Numbered from the stretch's first letter, positions 43,105 through 52,999 are shown. The stretch is DNA of 64,000 nt from Chitinophagales bacterium (GCA_017303475.1 JAFLBO010000028.1:1-64000); one strand, 5' to 3'. A program made the numbers and translations. The notes: generated by a model not told the origin, from the sequence alone.

Positions 43105-45462
43105 TCAACGGGCATACGCCGCCAGCCATTTGCATTCCTTTACCACAGTTTCATAATAACGGGTCTTGGAATGCCGGGTAATTAACAAATCGTAATACTT
43201 CATGTACTCAGCCGGCAACAATGGAACATTGGGATTGCCGGGGCGATAAGTACATTCCGGGTGACTAAACCATTGTTTTTGCTGCACTCTGGCCAACATG
43301 AATGCCGCGCGCGCTTTCATCTCCTGCGTTCGGGCTGCCTGATAGGCTTTTTCATAGTATTGAAACGCCAAATCCAGGTCAAGGTTTTCCCGGTTCCCGT
43401 CGGGAGCACCTTCCAACGGGAACACCGGACCCTGCGCCAGCCGGGCCTGATTGGCGCCATCCCGGTGAAAATCGCGCACCTCCCATTCGTAGCCAAAAAA
43501 TGAAGTATTGTACCAGAAGTCGCCTAAACGCAACCAGATTTTGGCCTCGTTGGTATCCTGCAATGCCTGTGCAGCCTTGGCTTCCTGCTCAAATTTGATG
43601 AGCTGTTCTACAATCTCCAAACGGTTCTGTGCGGTTTCCCGGGGAGGTTCCCGATTGATTTTTTCACCAAAACGATTGGCAAAAGGCACAAACTGGGTCA
43701 TACGCGCCTGCTCTACCGGACTAATTTGCCGGAAAATGGCGGCCGCGGCTTCAGGCTCGCCTCTGCTGAGGAAATAAACGCCTTTGGTTTCCAGAAAATA
43801 CGCTTTGATACGCTCCGGATTGGTATCAATCATCATGGTGCGCTCCAGCAAAATCGGATCGAAGGTATTCGACAGGCGCAGCAAATCCTCCAGCACATCC
43901 AAACGCGGATTGTAGCGGATGGTGTGCGGTGGATAAGCTGCTATCATGGCCTTGCCCGGGTGGTTGTTTCGCGCATATCCTGCCGACAACCACTCCTGCA
44001 AAAACGGTTCGAAATAGGGGTTTTGATCAAAGGCCGTCAGACTCCTTACCTTATACGACAACCGATCTACGGTATCGGAAGCGGTGGTATCGAGGTTCAT
44101 AATGGCCATCAGGCAACGCCATATTTCAAGCTGCTGAAAGGTATTTTTATCCTGTTTGCTGTAACCCAGCTCATCTTCGAGGCGGTCCCAGGTTTTGGCG
44201 GCGGCATAGCGGTCGTTGGCCAGCAATTCCAGGTACCCATCCACAGCGCGCCAGGTTTTAGGGTTGGTCACTTTGGCTTCCCGAATGACCCGCCTGACAA
44301 ATTTTTGCAGGTCCAGCAGGTGTTTAGCCACGGCCTCGCGTTTGATTTTGGCCAGGGCCCTGCCGTTTTTATGGTCGGTTACCTGGGTACGCAGCAGTAT
44401 TTTTTCCAATTCCTGCACATCGCTCACCAAAAGCAGTTCCAGCTGCGGGTTGACGGGGTCCATGTCGTAAATGGCTTCCATGTCGACCGCTGCCCAGGTG
44501 TGCGACCCGCCCGCGCGCATGAGGTGCAGGGTGGCGCGTTCTTCGTTGCTGTTGCAGAATTTCAGCGTTTTTTGCCAGTCTTTATCGTCGCGGATCACAA
44601 AACTGCGGAATGCCTGGGTGCGTTTGGATGCACAATGCCGGAAAATGATGGAATAGCGGTAGGCGGCTTCCGGGTACTTGCCCAGCTTTTGCATGGCTCC
44701 GGCCAGATGCCCCAGGGCCCAATAGAAAATGACGCTGCGTTTCTTGCGGTCTACCCGCGGCATGAGCTCATCGTACAGATCAACGGTCATCTGATGGGCG
44801 CCAGCGTAATGTGCCAGGCGGACGATCTGGTACAAATACCGGAGTTTAACAAAGGCCGACTGGGTTTCGTCGAAGCGTTCGCGACCTTCCCGTATCAGCT
44901 CCATCATGTCGGTGATATTGCGTTGGACGGGGCTCCAGCCATCGCCTCTGGGCACCACATGCGCTTCGCAGCGTTTGGCGTAAGTGAGGTAGCGGGTTAC
45001 CTCTGCGCAGCCATTGTAGGCCACCACATAAGCAAAGTTGTTGTCTTCCAGCCGGTAGGGCAAGGGTGTTTTTCGGGTTGGATCGGAGGCTGCTTCGTGA
45101 AGCTGCGCCAGTTCGAAAGCATCAGATTCGTAGATAACTTCGGCCACTTCTTCCCAGCGCGCTTTGGAGCAGAAACGTTCGCTCCATTCCTCGCAGTTTT
45201 CTTTTTGTTGCAACACTTCCGCACTGAAATTGCGTTCGTAATAATCGCCAAAACGCAGGAAAAAAGGCGCATAGGCTGCGGAGGCATCCACAAAATCGGC
45301 GTCGAAAAAGGTGTAGCCATAAAAAGGTTTGGCATGCGGCACGCAAGGCGGAGTGGCTGGAGGCTGAGGAGGGGCGCTGAACAATTCCAGCAGCCAGGCG
45401 CCGGCCAGGAAAGTCCAGGTGAGCCCGGACCAGGGTTTTTTCAGGATAGTGAACAATGTCAT
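43105..45462 (-). CDS. Large helical-repeat protein of unknown function, coupled to the upstream lipoprotein
   Basis: 785 aa from the ATG at 45462, whose ATGA overlaps the stop of the upstream gene; earlier in-frame codons translate the lipoprotein gene out of frame. The N-terminus has a signal-anchor-like stretch (SGLTWTFLAGAWLLELFSA). The rest is dense in Trp, Tyr and Arg with TPR-like helices (ALGHLAGAMQKLGKYPEAAYRYSIIFRHC, AFQYYEKAYQAARTQEMKARAAFML). DF and GGYTFFDADF-like motifs suggest a periplasmic face. No known domain is recognised. The coupling implies that the lipoprotein and this protein work as a unit. Confidence 0.75.
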   Translation of the reverse strand: MTLFTILKKPWSGLTWTFLAGAWLLELFSAPPQPPATPPCVPHAKPFYGYTFFDADFVDASAAYAPFFLRFGDYYERNFSAEVLQQKENCEEWSERFCSKARWEEVAEVIYESDAFELAQLHEAASDPTRKTPLPYRLEDNNFAYVVAYNGCAEVTRYLTYAKRCEAHVVPRGDGWSPVQRNITDMMELIREGRERFDETQSAFVKLRYLYQIVRLAHYAGAHQMTVDLYDELMPRVDRKKRSVIFYWALGHLAGAMQKLGKYPEAAYRYSIIFRHCASKRTQAFRSFVIRDDKDWQKTLKFCNSNEERATLHLMRAGGSHTWAAVDMEAIYDMDPVNPQLELLLVSDVQELEKILLRTQVTDHKNGRALAKIKREAVAKHLLDLQKFVRRVIREAKVTNPKTWRAVDGYLELLANDRYAAAKTWDRLEDELGYSKQDKNTFQQLEIWRCLMAIMNLDTTASDTVDRLSYKVRSLTAFDQNPYFEPFLQEWLSAGYARNNHPGKAMIAAYPPHTIRYNPRLDVLEDLLRLSNTFDPILLERTMMIDTNPERIKAYFLETKGVYFLSRGEPEAAAAIFRQISPVEQARMTQFVPFANRFGEKINREPPRETAQNRLEIVEQLIKFEQEAKAAQALQDTNEAKIWLRLGDFWYNTSFFGYEWEVRDFHRDGANQARLAQGPVFPLEGAPDGNRENLDLDLAFQYYEKAYQAARTQEMKARAAFMLARVQQKQWFSHPECTYRPGNPNVPLLPAEYMKYYDLLITRHSKTRYYETVVKECKWLAAYAR

Positions 45463-46508
45463 GGCGCCTGTTTTCGTACGGTTTTGCATACCTGATCGAG
45501 CTGTTGAGCAGAAAAATGTTCCGTCCGGGCAATACCCAGATGAAAAAAAGCCAGTCGCGCATCCGGGGCCAGGTCCAGTTGCCGGGCCAGCACGGCTGTT
45601 TCCAGCAACAAGGTTTGGGATATTTCCGACACCCTCAGCCGATCGCCGGGGCGAAGGTAATGGCCGCCGAGGAAAGTGCCTTCCTGAACCTCCCAAAGTC
45701 GGGCAGGAAAAGGCTCAAGCGGGCTGTTTTCCCGGTATTTTCCTCCTGAACGCATTTCCTGCAGGGGCAATGGGCCGGGTATAATTTTCCACAGCTCTCC
45801 CTCGCGAAACACCTGTGCCCAGGAGAACAGCGGCAAAGCAAGATCAAGCGGTAATGGATACTGCTTGGGGGCTCCTTCGAGGTAAATACGGGCGTCTTCC
45901 GGGTGAAAAATGCTGTTTCGTTCAGCGTCTTCGTCTACATCACCGGTGTTGTAAAACATCAGCATACCGCGCGACACCGGAGGCACGCCGGTTTTTTGTG
46001 GAAATTTGTATTGGTGCAGCCTGATGGTAGCGCTGAGCGATACGTTTTCAGGCATTTTTTTGCGCAACAAGGTTAAAAATGAAAAATAGGCAGCGCGGGT
46101 GCCGGCTGTCCAATCGCAATCTACCTGAAACTCCGTGAAAGGGGCAAAATCCCGGGCCGCTGTGGCTATTTTATCGGCCAGCCAGGCTTGTTTTTCTGTA
46201 TTTATGCCTTCAAAAACTTCATTGGTGATGAAAACGCAGGGCACGATTTTTCGGGTTTTCCACTGGGTGGTGTTCTGGATTTCCAGTCGGGCATAAGGTT
46301 CGATATTGCCGTTGGATGCGTTTTTCCCGATGTCGAGTATTTTGACAAAAAGGGTGTTTACCTGTAAGGAATCCAGCAAGGTTACGGCGGCAGAATCTGG
46401 TTTAAACACCGTTTCCCAACAATAAAATGCAGGTTCAAGCGGTTTTTTCTGCTCCCTGGAACAAGCCAGGCTACATAGGATGGCCAATATGGGTAACAGT
46501 AGTTTCAT
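45459..46508 (-). CDS. Lipoprotein with a TIM-barrel-like (DUF3142-like) domain
   Basis: 349 aa from the ATG at 46508, chosen for the lipoprotein signal KLLLPILAILCSLAC with the acylated Cys at 16. The mature part reads like a glycoside-hydrolase-type barrel: LLDSLQVNTLFVKIL, FTEFQVDCDWTAGTRAAYFSFLTLLRKKM, LSATIRLHQYK, GMLMFYNTGDV and PLPLDLALPLFSW. The order QxDxDW ... Y..FL..LR ... LS.T ... MxYN matches what I remember of DUF3142 proteins, but this is from memory. The last 4 bp overlap the 785-aa gene, so translation is coupled. Confidence 0.75.
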   Translation of the reverse strand: MKLLLPILAILCSLACSREQKKPLEPAFYCWETVFKPDSAAVTLLDSLQVNTLFVKILDIGKNASNGNIEPYARLEIQNTTQWKTRKIVPCVFITNEVFEGINTEKQAWLADKIATAARDFAPFTEFQVDCDWTAGTRAAYFSFLTLLRKKMPENVSLSATIRLHQYKFPQKTGVPPVSRGMLMFYNTGDVDEDAERNSIFHPEDARIYLEGAPKQYPLPLDLALPLFSWAQVFREGELWKIIPGPLPLQEMRSGGKYRENSPLEPFPARLWEVQEGTFLGGHYLRPGDRLRVSEISQTLLLETAVLARQLDLAPDARLAFFHLGIARTEHFSAQQLDQVCKTVRKQAP

Positions 46509-46789
46509 TGGGCTAAGATCAGAAAAGCGCTGAGATTTATACATTTGTGGGTGAAAAGGCGCGAAGCTGGACACAAAGGCGCAAAGGCGCGAAGATGTGG
46601 GGGGGGGGCGAAGACGAAAAGGTACAGGGATAAGGGTGCTGAAGGCAAAACAAGAACACCTGACATCCGGACGTTTTGGGCCTTAAATTTTATTTGTTAA
46701 AGGCTTGATTTACAGTTTTTTATAAAACAGGTCCAACCTCTAAACATCTCCGGCAGTCTGCAAAAATACTTCCAAACTCAAATACTCAA
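46509..46789. other. Gap with word repeats and a G10 tract
   Basis: It contains GGCGCGAAG and ACACAAAGGC words (46556-46595), a run of ten G at 46599-46608 and, before the PBP gene, CAAACTCAAATACTCAAATG. No promoter box of the TAnnTTTG type is evident near 46790. Confidence 0.55.
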
Positions 46790-49438
46790 ATGTCTGAACC
46801 ACAACATCTTATATCGCTGAAAGCGGCATTGCAACAAAAACGCATGCCGGTGTATCGCAGCATCATACGCTGGGGCTGGCGTTTGTTTTTTGGTGGCATG
46901 GCGCTGGCTGCGCTGATTTTTATTGGCATCAGTCTTTCTGCTATTCCTTCTTTCCGCGAGCTGGAAGATCCTTCCTCTGCTGTTGCCAGTGAGGTTTTGG
47001 GCAGTAATAATGAGGTTTTGGGCAGGTACTTCATTGAAAATCGGGTGCCTGTGCCGTATAGCGAGCTGAGTCCGCACCTGGTGAGTGCGCTGATCAGTAC
47101 GGAAGACGAACGTTTTCGGGAACACTGCGGCATCGACGGGCGTGCGGTGATGCGCGTGGTGGTGCGCACGGTGTTGCTGCAAGACCACAGCGCCGGCGGC
47201 GGCTCTACCATTACCCAACAGCTGGCCAAAATGTTGTATTCCGACCGCGATTTTGAAGGGATGGGCTCTGTGGAAAAAATGGCCAAACTGATTTACATCA
47301 AACTCCGGGAATGGATCACGGCCGTCAAGCTGGAACGAGCCTACACCAAAGAGGAGATCATTGCGATGTACCTCAATCAGTTCAATTTTATCAACAACGC
47401 TTACGGCATTCACGCCGCCGCAGAAGTTTATTTCAATAAAAGTCAGAAAGACCTCAATATCCAGGAATCGGCCACCCTCATCGGGATGCTGAAAAACCCC
47501 TCGTATTACAACCCCAACCGCCACCCCGACCGCAGTATCAAACGTCGCTGGGTGGTGCTGTCTCAAATGCGGAAAAACGAGGTACTCACCGAAGCCCAAT
47601 ACGACAGCCTTAAGGTGCTTCCGCTTGGCCTGCAATTCAAACAGGTAACATTTACCGATGATAAAGCGCCCTATCTGTGCGATTATCTGGAAAAAATAGT
47701 GCGCGACTCCCTGCTGGAGCTGCCGGAATGCAGGCGTAAAGACGGCTCTGTGTATGATATATACCGCGATGGTTTGAAAATTTATACCACCATCGATCCT
47801 GTGTACCAGCGCCATGCCGAGGCGGCCATGCAGGAACAAATGAAAAAACTGCAATCGCGTTTTTTCCAGGTTTGGAAAGGACGCGACCCCTGGACCTTCC
47901 GCTCAGGGGATGCCACCGACGAAGAAATTCAGGGCAGGAAGGAATCGCTCTGGAAACTGGTGCGGGAAGGTGAACGATACGAAAAGACCTGGCCCAAGTT
48001 TATGGATGATGTGGCCGAAAAATTCAAATCCCGGTATAATTTCGAGTTAAGGCCTGTGGATATGGAGCGGATGCTGGCTGAGGAGAAAAAAGACGGCGCC
48101 ATTGCCAAAATGCTACTCGACGGCGTTGCCACCACCGAACAGGTAACGGCTTACCGGCGCATCATGACCAGCAAGGAATGGACCGATGCCAAAGCGCAAT
48201 ACAAGGCCCTCAACGCCGCAGTGCGCAAACAATACAGTCAGCCGGTGAAAATGAAAGTTTTCACCTGGAACACCTCCCGAATGGAAAAAGACACAGTGAT
48301 GTCACCCATGGACAGTCTGCGCTACCACCGGATGTTCCTGCAAACCGGTATGTTGGCTGTAGACCCAACTACTTCAGAGGTAAAAGCCTGGGTGGGCGGC
48401 GTGAATTTCAAGTATTTCCAGTACGACCACATCATGACGCGGCGGCAGGTGGGTTCTACCTTTAAACCCTTCATTTATGCTACCGCTATTGCCCAGCAGG
48501 GTATTAGTCCGTGTTTTGAGGTGTACGACAACCCGGTAACCATACCCGGCCGGTACATGAATTTCAAACACATTGCCGATTGGACACCCAAGAACTCAAC
48601 CGGATCTTATTCAGGCGCGCGGCTGAACCTGAAAGAAGGTTTGAAAAATTCGGTGAATACGGTGAGTGCGTTTTTAATGAAACAACTTGGCGATACAGAG
48701 CCGGTGCGCGGCTTGTGCGAAAAACTGGGTATTGATTCTGCCCGACAGTCCAACAGACGATATCTTATTCCGCCGGGATCGCCGTCTATATGTTTGGGCG
48801 CGGCAGATTTGACACCTTTTGAAATGACCGGCGCTTATGCTGCATTTGCCAATAAGGGTATGTACGGTGTGCCGTTTGTGATCAAACGTATTGAAGACAA
48901 AAATGGTCGGGTGTTATACCGTTCTGTACCGGAAGAACATGCTGCGCTGGCAGCCAATGCCAATTGGGTGATGCTGGAAATGTTGCAATACAATGTAAAA
49001 GGCGCGCCGGGTATTAATACGTTGAAGAGTCAGGTGGGTGGCAAAACCGGTACCACGAATGATTTTACCGACGGCTGGTTTATGGGGGTTACGCCACGAC
49101 TGGTGGTGGGCACCTGGGTAGGTGGTGAAGACCGCTGGATTCGTTTCCTGAATTTGGGCGACGGCCAGGGAGCACGTATGGCCCGACCCATTTTCGCGTC
49201 GTTCATTGGGAAGTTAGAGAAAGATCCTGCTTCGGGGTATGATTTTAATGCCCGTTTTGTGCGGCCTCCGGGCGATTTGGGTATAGAAACCAATTGTGCG
49301 GCTTATGAGAGCGGATTGGGACCTACCGGAGATGAGGAAGAATTCTCGCCGGATATATATAATGATGAGCTGGACGAAAGCTCAGGTAAGCCTAAAAAAC
49401 CCGACGATAGTTTCGGGGATGAGTTGGAGGGCGGGTAG
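46790..49438 (+). CDS. Class A penicillin-binding protein 1A (transglycosylase/transpeptidase)
   Basis: 882 aa. Short cytoplasmic tail, one transmembrane helix at about 27-47, then the GT51 domain: STEDERFREHCGIDGRAVMR near 102 (catalytic Glu) and GGGSTITQQLAKMLY. The transpeptidase domain has all three active-site motifs: GSTFKPF (Ser about 555, SxxK), NSVNTV (SxN) near 620, and KTGTTNDFTDGWFMG near 750. An insert of about 130 residues between the domains is Lys/Glu-rich. It polymerises and cross-links peptidoglycan. Single gene on the plus strand. Confidence 0.95.
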   Translation: MSEPQHLISLKAALQQKRMPVYRSIIRWGWRLFFGGMALAALIFIGISLSAIPSFRELEDPSSAVASEVLGSNNEVLGRYFIENRVPVPYSELSPHLVSALISTEDERFREHCGIDGRAVMRVVVRTVLLQDHSAGGGSTITQQLAKMLYSDRDFEGMGSVEKMAKLIYIKLREWITAVKLERAYTKEEIIAMYLNQFNFINNAYGIHAAAEVYFNKSQKDLNIQESATLIGMLKNPSYYNPNRHPDRSIKRRWVVLSQMRKNEVLTEAQYDSLKVLPLGLQFKQVTFTDDKAPYLCDYLEKIVRDSLLELPECRRKDGSVYDIYRDGLKIYTTIDPVYQRHAEAAMQEQMKKLQSRFFQVWKGRDPWTFRSGDATDEEIQGRKESLWKLVREGERYEKTWPKFMDDVAEKFKSRYNFELRPVDMERMLAEEKKDGAIAKMLLDGVATTEQVTAYRRIMTSKEWTDAKAQYKALNAAVRKQYSQPVKMKVFTWNTSRMEKDTVMSPMDSLRYHRMFLQTGMLAVDPTTSEVKAWVGGVNFKYFQYDHIMTRRQVGSTFKPFIYATAIAQQGISPCFEVYDNPVTIPGRYMNFKHIADWTPKNSTGSYSGARLNLKEGLKNSVNTVSAFLMKQLGDTEPVRGLCEKLGIDSARQSNRRYLIPPGSPSICLGAADLTPFEMTGAYAAFANKGMYGVPFVIKRIEDKNGRVLYRSVPEEHAALAANANWVMLEMLQYNVKGAPGINTLKSQVGGKTGTTNDFTDGWFMGVTPRLVVGTWVGGEDRWIRFLNLGDGQGARMARPIFASFIGKLEKDPASGYDFNARFVRPPGDLGIETNCAAYESGLGPTGDEEEFSPDIYNDELDESSGKPKKPDDSFGDELEGG

Positions 49439-49673
49439 CGGGGGTTCCCGCGGAGAGTGGGTTTCCCGTGGAGAGGGGTTCCCGCAGATTTACACAGATG
49501 AGCCCGCAGATTTTCGCAGAAGCGTTGAGTTGGATATTTGTGCGGTGTTTAGCCAATGGGTTTATTCCTTGAACTGGCGGCTACACTACCCAACCGAACG
49601 TCTCTGCGAAAATCTGCGGGCTCATCTGTGTAAATCTGCGGGAACCCCTCTCCGCGGGAACCCCCTCTCCGCG
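49439..49673. repeat. 235-bp inverted repeat of GGGGTTCCCGCGGAGAG and CAGATTT words
   Basis: The left half (GTTCCCGCGGAGAG, GGGGTTCCCGCAGATTTACA, ACAGATGAGCCCGCAGATTT) reappears inverted on the right (AAATCTGCGGGCTCATCTGT ...). About 75 bp lies between. Closely related words occur at 9291-9382. Fills most of the 49439-49762 gap. Confidence 0.85.
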
Positions 49674-49716
49674 TAATTTTTTTCCAACCCACCCAACCTC
49701 CGCTCCCATTGCTGCG

Positions 49717-49760
49717 TGTAACAGTTACCAATTCAAATTTCACAAACATCAACTGTTACA
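49717..49760. promoter_or_regulatory. 10-bp inverted repeat just before a start codon
   Basis: TGTAACAGTT at 49717-49726 and AACTGTTACA at 49751-49760, 24 nt apart, with the ATG at 49763. It could be an operator or a leader stem that hides the start codon. Confidence 0.5.
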
Positions 49761-49762
49761 TT

Positions 49763-51529
49763 ATGCAAAAACTAAAATGGGTTCTCCCCTTATTGCTCCT
49801 GCTGGGCGTAATTTTTACTGCCTGCGAAGACAACGATCCTTTTGTCAGTGGTCCACGTGTTGACGTGACCTTTGCCGGCCGCGTTGTAGACGAAAACAAC
49901 GAGCCAGTTCTTGGCGCTTTGATTAAGGCCGGCGATGAAAGCGCAGTGACCGACCAAAACGGCGTTTTCCGACTGGCATCCACACGTTTACCTGAAGACC
50001 ATGCTGTACTTTCTGTAGAAAAAGCCGGCTATTTCGCTTTTAGCAGAGCGTATCAGGTAAAAGACAAGTCTATCCAATCGCTCAGCATCCGACTGTTGCC
50101 ACACGTGGAAGCCGGCTCAGTTAGCAGCGGATCAGGTGGTACCATTCAGGTGTCTGGAGGTGCTACCCTTATTTTCCCCGCCAATGCATTTGCCCTGGCC
50201 AATGGCAGTACATTCAATGGCAATGTTCGTGTAATGGCCCGTTTCCTGGATCCAACAGACCGCAGCACCCTTTCGCTGTCTATGCCCGGCAATCTCAGCG
50301 CCATCAATGCTGCCGGCGAACTGCGTCAACTTTCTACTTTTGGCATGATCGGCGTGGAATTGTATTCTGCCAACGGACAAAAACTGCAGGTAGCAGCCGG
50401 CCAGCTTGTGGAAGTCAGAATCCCTATTGATCCTTCTATTGTAGCAACCGCGCCAGACGAGATCCCGCTCTGGCACTACAACGAGGCCGACGGCTATTGG
50501 CTGGAAGATGGCCTGGCCAAAAAAGTGGGCAACGAGTACGTAGGCTCCGTAAGCCATTTTTCCTGGTGGAACTACGATGCGACTTACCCAAGCGTAAATG
50601 TGAGTGGAAATGTATATTTCAATAACCTTCAAACGCCGGCTGTAGGCGTACAGGTTTGGATCGGTCCGGCTAATCAGGGTCTGGGCTGGGGCTGCGGACA
50701 CGGCGAAACCGACAACAACGGTTTTTATGCCGGCGCCATTCCGAAGGATATGCTGCTCACCATTACTGTTTTACAGTGGACTTCCGGCTGTCCTAACGGC
50801 GGTCAGTTATACACTGCCAATATTGGTCCGTTCTCTGCGGATGTAACGTTGCCGGATATCATTATCAATACGCCAACGCAACAAACCGTGCAATTGGATG
50901 GACGTCTGGTAGATTGTAATAATGCACCTGTGGTAAATGGCTATGTCAATGTTTCCATTCCCGGCTATGTAAGCACACCTGTTTACACAAATGCCAATGG
51001 CGAATTTTCCTTTACCCAGGCCTATTGCAACAGCAACGCTATAACCGGTTCTGTGGTGGGTTATGATATTACGGCGCTGAATGAGAGTGTTGTGCAAAAC
51101 TTCACCATCAATAATGGTTTCCTGGATTTGGGCGACATAGCTGTTTGCACCAACCTGACGGAATATGTGGAATATACCCTTGATGGCGGCTCCAACACCA
51201 TTATGCCAGATCCGTCAGGCAGTATTTTCCCGGATACTTTACCTATCAGTTTCTATAACACGCAGATTTTTGCGTCGTTGCTAAACGTCAAGTCCATTAA
51301 TCTTGGGTTCCAAAGCAGTACTATTTCCACGGGCATTTTCCCAATTACTCAGTTTTTTGTAGAAAACCTGGAAGTAGACATCCAGCAAAGCAACCTGAGC
51401 ACAGCCGTTACCTCAGCCGCGCTTAATCAGGGCGATATGATCATTGGCACCTTTGGCGGCACGTTTATGGACTTCAATGGCGGAAGTCACAACATAACGG
51501 GTAGTTATCGGGTGAAACGAGACTGGTAA
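49763..51529 (+). CDS. Lipoprotein with carboxypeptidase-regulatory-like domains
   Basis: 588 aa from the ATG at 49763, followed by the lipoprotein signal QKLKWVLPLLLLLGVIFTAC (Cys21). Residues about 32-110 form a CarboxypepD_reg-like beta sandwich (VDVTFAGRVVDENNEPVLGALI ... VTDQNGVFRL); a second copy is at about 390-440 (QLDGRLVDCNNAPVVNGYVNVSI). Between them a GAIN/ZU5-like segment (SGSGGTIQVSGGATLIFPANAF) precedes PIDPSI and LWHYNEADGYWLEDG. Probably attached to the outer membrane, with a binding or structural role. The TAnnTTTG box was not found. Confidence 0.82.
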   Translation: MQKLKWVLPLLLLLGVIFTACEDNDPFVSGPRVDVTFAGRVVDENNEPVLGALIKAGDESAVTDQNGVFRLASTRLPEDHAVLSVEKAGYFAFSRAYQVKDKSIQSLSIRLLPHVEAGSVSSGSGGTIQVSGGATLIFPANAFALANGSTFNGNVRVMARFLDPTDRSTLSLSMPGNLSAINAAGELRQLSTFGMIGVELYSANGQKLQVAAGQLVEVRIPIDPSIVATAPDEIPLWHYNEADGYWLEDGLAKKVGNEYVGSVSHFSWWNYDATYPSVNVSGNVYFNNLQTPAVGVQVWIGPANQGLGWGCGHGETDNNGFYAGAIPKDMLLTITVLQWTSGCPNGGQLYTANIGPFSADVTLPDIIINTPTQQTVQLDGRLVDCNNAPVVNGYVNVSIPGYVSTPVYTNANGEFSFTQAYCNSNAITGSVVGYDITALNESVVQNFTINNGFLDLGDIAVCTNLTEYVEYTLDGGSNTIMPDPSGSIFPDTLPISFYNTQIFASLLNVKSINLGFQSSTISTGIFPITQFFVENLEVDIQQSNLSTAVTSAALNQGDMIIGTFGGTFMDFNGGSHNITGSYRVKRDW

Positions 51530-51545
51530 GGAATTTTGAGATGCG

Positions 51546-51618
51546 TTTTTTTTACCGCAGAGGCGTAGATGTGAAATGGCTGATTGTCAATCACTTTGCG
51601 CCTCTGTGGTAAAAAAAA
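51546..51618. repeat. Hairpin of the TTTTACCGCAGAGGCG family
   Basis: 20-bp arms with one mismatch (T8 ACCGCAGAGGCG and complement), separated by 33 bp. Lies between convergent genes and could terminate both. Confidence 0.8.
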
Positions 51619-51636
51619 TGGCTCTTGAAAAAACCG

Positions 51637-52809
51637 CTAAAGCCAAAGGGAAAATGTTACCAATCCCGCCAGAGATTGGTTTACACCTTTTCGGTCAAAG
51701 CCAAGTAAATGGTGACTTACAAATCGGGTTTCCAATTCCCAGTGCTTACGGAGCAACCCGGCTCCAATACTCATTCCACTTTGTGAGGCCGGGCTGTAAT
51801 CGAGAGGCCAGCCATAAGTACGCCTGGCAGTTCCGGTAGGTATCCCGAAAACAAGGCCGGCATTTATAAAAGGTTTTATGGCTTTGACGCCAAATCGGCG
51901 GCGTACGGAAAGACTGGTCTGAAAGTAATTTTGTGTGATGCGTGTAGGCACCGGCGCCTGCGTTTCGTACGCTTGTTTGTCGTACAAAAATTCCAGCAGT
52001 ACCGACCGGCTTCCGTTTCTCCTGGGAAGGATATACTGAAAGCCAAGAGCCACTTTGGGCTGAAGAAATGTATGTTGGCCACTGTATGGGCGGCTATAGT
52101 CAAATGCTGTTTGATTGTAGGTAACCGCTCCGCCAAGTCGCAAACCAATGCGAAGTTTCCCTTTTATTTTCGTTTGTTTGAACGTTAGTATCCCCGGACA
52201 CGGTGTGGCATTGTAGGATGTTATAATATCTACAAATGATCGCTCGCCAGGGACTGATTGCCGGACCCTATCTGCCAGGGAAGGACAATCCAGCGTGGCA
52301 CGCAACAGGCTTGTCTGGTATTTGGTATGTTGGCGGATGGTTTTTTGATCTGAATCAGCAAAATACGTGTGAAATATCAGCTCTTCCCAGGAGGTATCCT
52401 TTTGGATAAAAAAGTGAACGATCCGATTTTCATCCTGATATTTATAAAGACTGAGACGGCCCTCAACCAGGGTTTGCAGGAAGATGCTTTTATTGGTTCT
52501 ATTGATGGAATAATTAGCGGAAGGGCTCCGTGAAAATTCAGCAACGGGCGTTTCCCTGCCAATGTATCGTTCTTCGGTTTGTGCCAATACCCGTAGCATG
52601 AGTACCTGTGAAGGCGCGAGCGTTTGTTCCGGTGACGTTTCCGAGGTTTTATATTTAATGAGGCTTGGGGTGATTTCCCATTGTCCAAAACTTATCAAAA
52701 CATCCAATTTTACGCCACCAGGGTTTGTCCATTGAGCAGGTGTAAGTTTGGACTGTGCTTGTATTGTGAGACAGAAAAAAGATAAAAGGAGTGAAAAATA
52801 AGTATTCAT
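51637..52809 (-). CDS. Exported protein with C-terminal beta-barrel-like region
   Basis: 390 aa with a signal peptide (residues 1-18, LTIQAQ). Residues 20-200 are a soluble beta-rich part; residues 210-390 alternate polar and hydrophobic residues in strand-like stretches (GKLRIGLRLGGAVTY, FLQPKVALGFQYILP, SRSVLLEFLYDKQAY, FQTSLSVRRRFGV, INAGLVFGIP, SGMSIGAGLLRKHWEL, LAGLVTFSLWL), ending in an aromatic-leucine terminus typical of outer-membrane barrels. It resembles PorT/OMP_b-brl proteins in form only. Function unknown. Confidence 0.75.
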   Translation of the reverse strand: MNTYFSLLLSFFCLTIQAQSKLTPAQWTNPGGVKLDVLISFGQWEITPSLIKYKTSETSPEQTLAPSQVLMLRVLAQTEERYIGRETPVAEFSRSPSANYSINRTNKSIFLQTLVEGRLSLYKYQDENRIVHFFIQKDTSWEELIFHTYFADSDQKTIRQHTKYQTSLLRATLDCPSLADRVRQSVPGERSFVDIITSYNATPCPGILTFKQTKIKGKLRIGLRLGGAVTYNQTAFDYSRPYSGQHTFLQPKVALGFQYILPRRNGSRSVLLEFLYDKQAYETQAPVPTRITQNYFQTSLSVRRRFGVKAIKPFINAGLVFGIPTGTARRTYGWPLDYSPASQSGMSIGAGLLRKHWELETRFVSHHLLGFDRKGVNQSLAGLVTFSLWL

Positions 52810-52963
52810 ATGTAATTTAGGTTTTGAAAGGGTACAAATTTTTCAGCAATGCACCTTGCCCCCGGCCGTTAGGCCTCTCGATTCCCACAAATCTAGCCTT
52901 TCTAGGTATGACATAAGACAATTTAACGGGTTGTTTGACATTAGTTCATCTGTTTGGCATTGT

Positions 52964-52999
52964 TACTTTTCTTTTTGCTTGCCCAAAAAGAAAAGTAAC
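52964..52999. repeat. Perfect 15-bp-arm hairpin, TTACTTTTCTTTTTG type
   Basis: Arms TTACTTTTCTTTTTG and CAAAAAGAAAAGTAA around CTTGCC. A GC-rich, non-coding stretch follows to about 53220. From memory, this hairpin followed by such a stretch recurs between genes in several Bacteroidota. Any frame translated through it (52856-53545) is not a real protein. Confidence 0.8.

Noticed and set aside
43726..45495. Long open frame of 589 codons on the plus strand
   Set aside because: It lies antisense to the 785-aa gene and its coupled partner. The composition (His, Gln, Phe, Val rich) is typical of a shadow frame, and there is no start context or domain.
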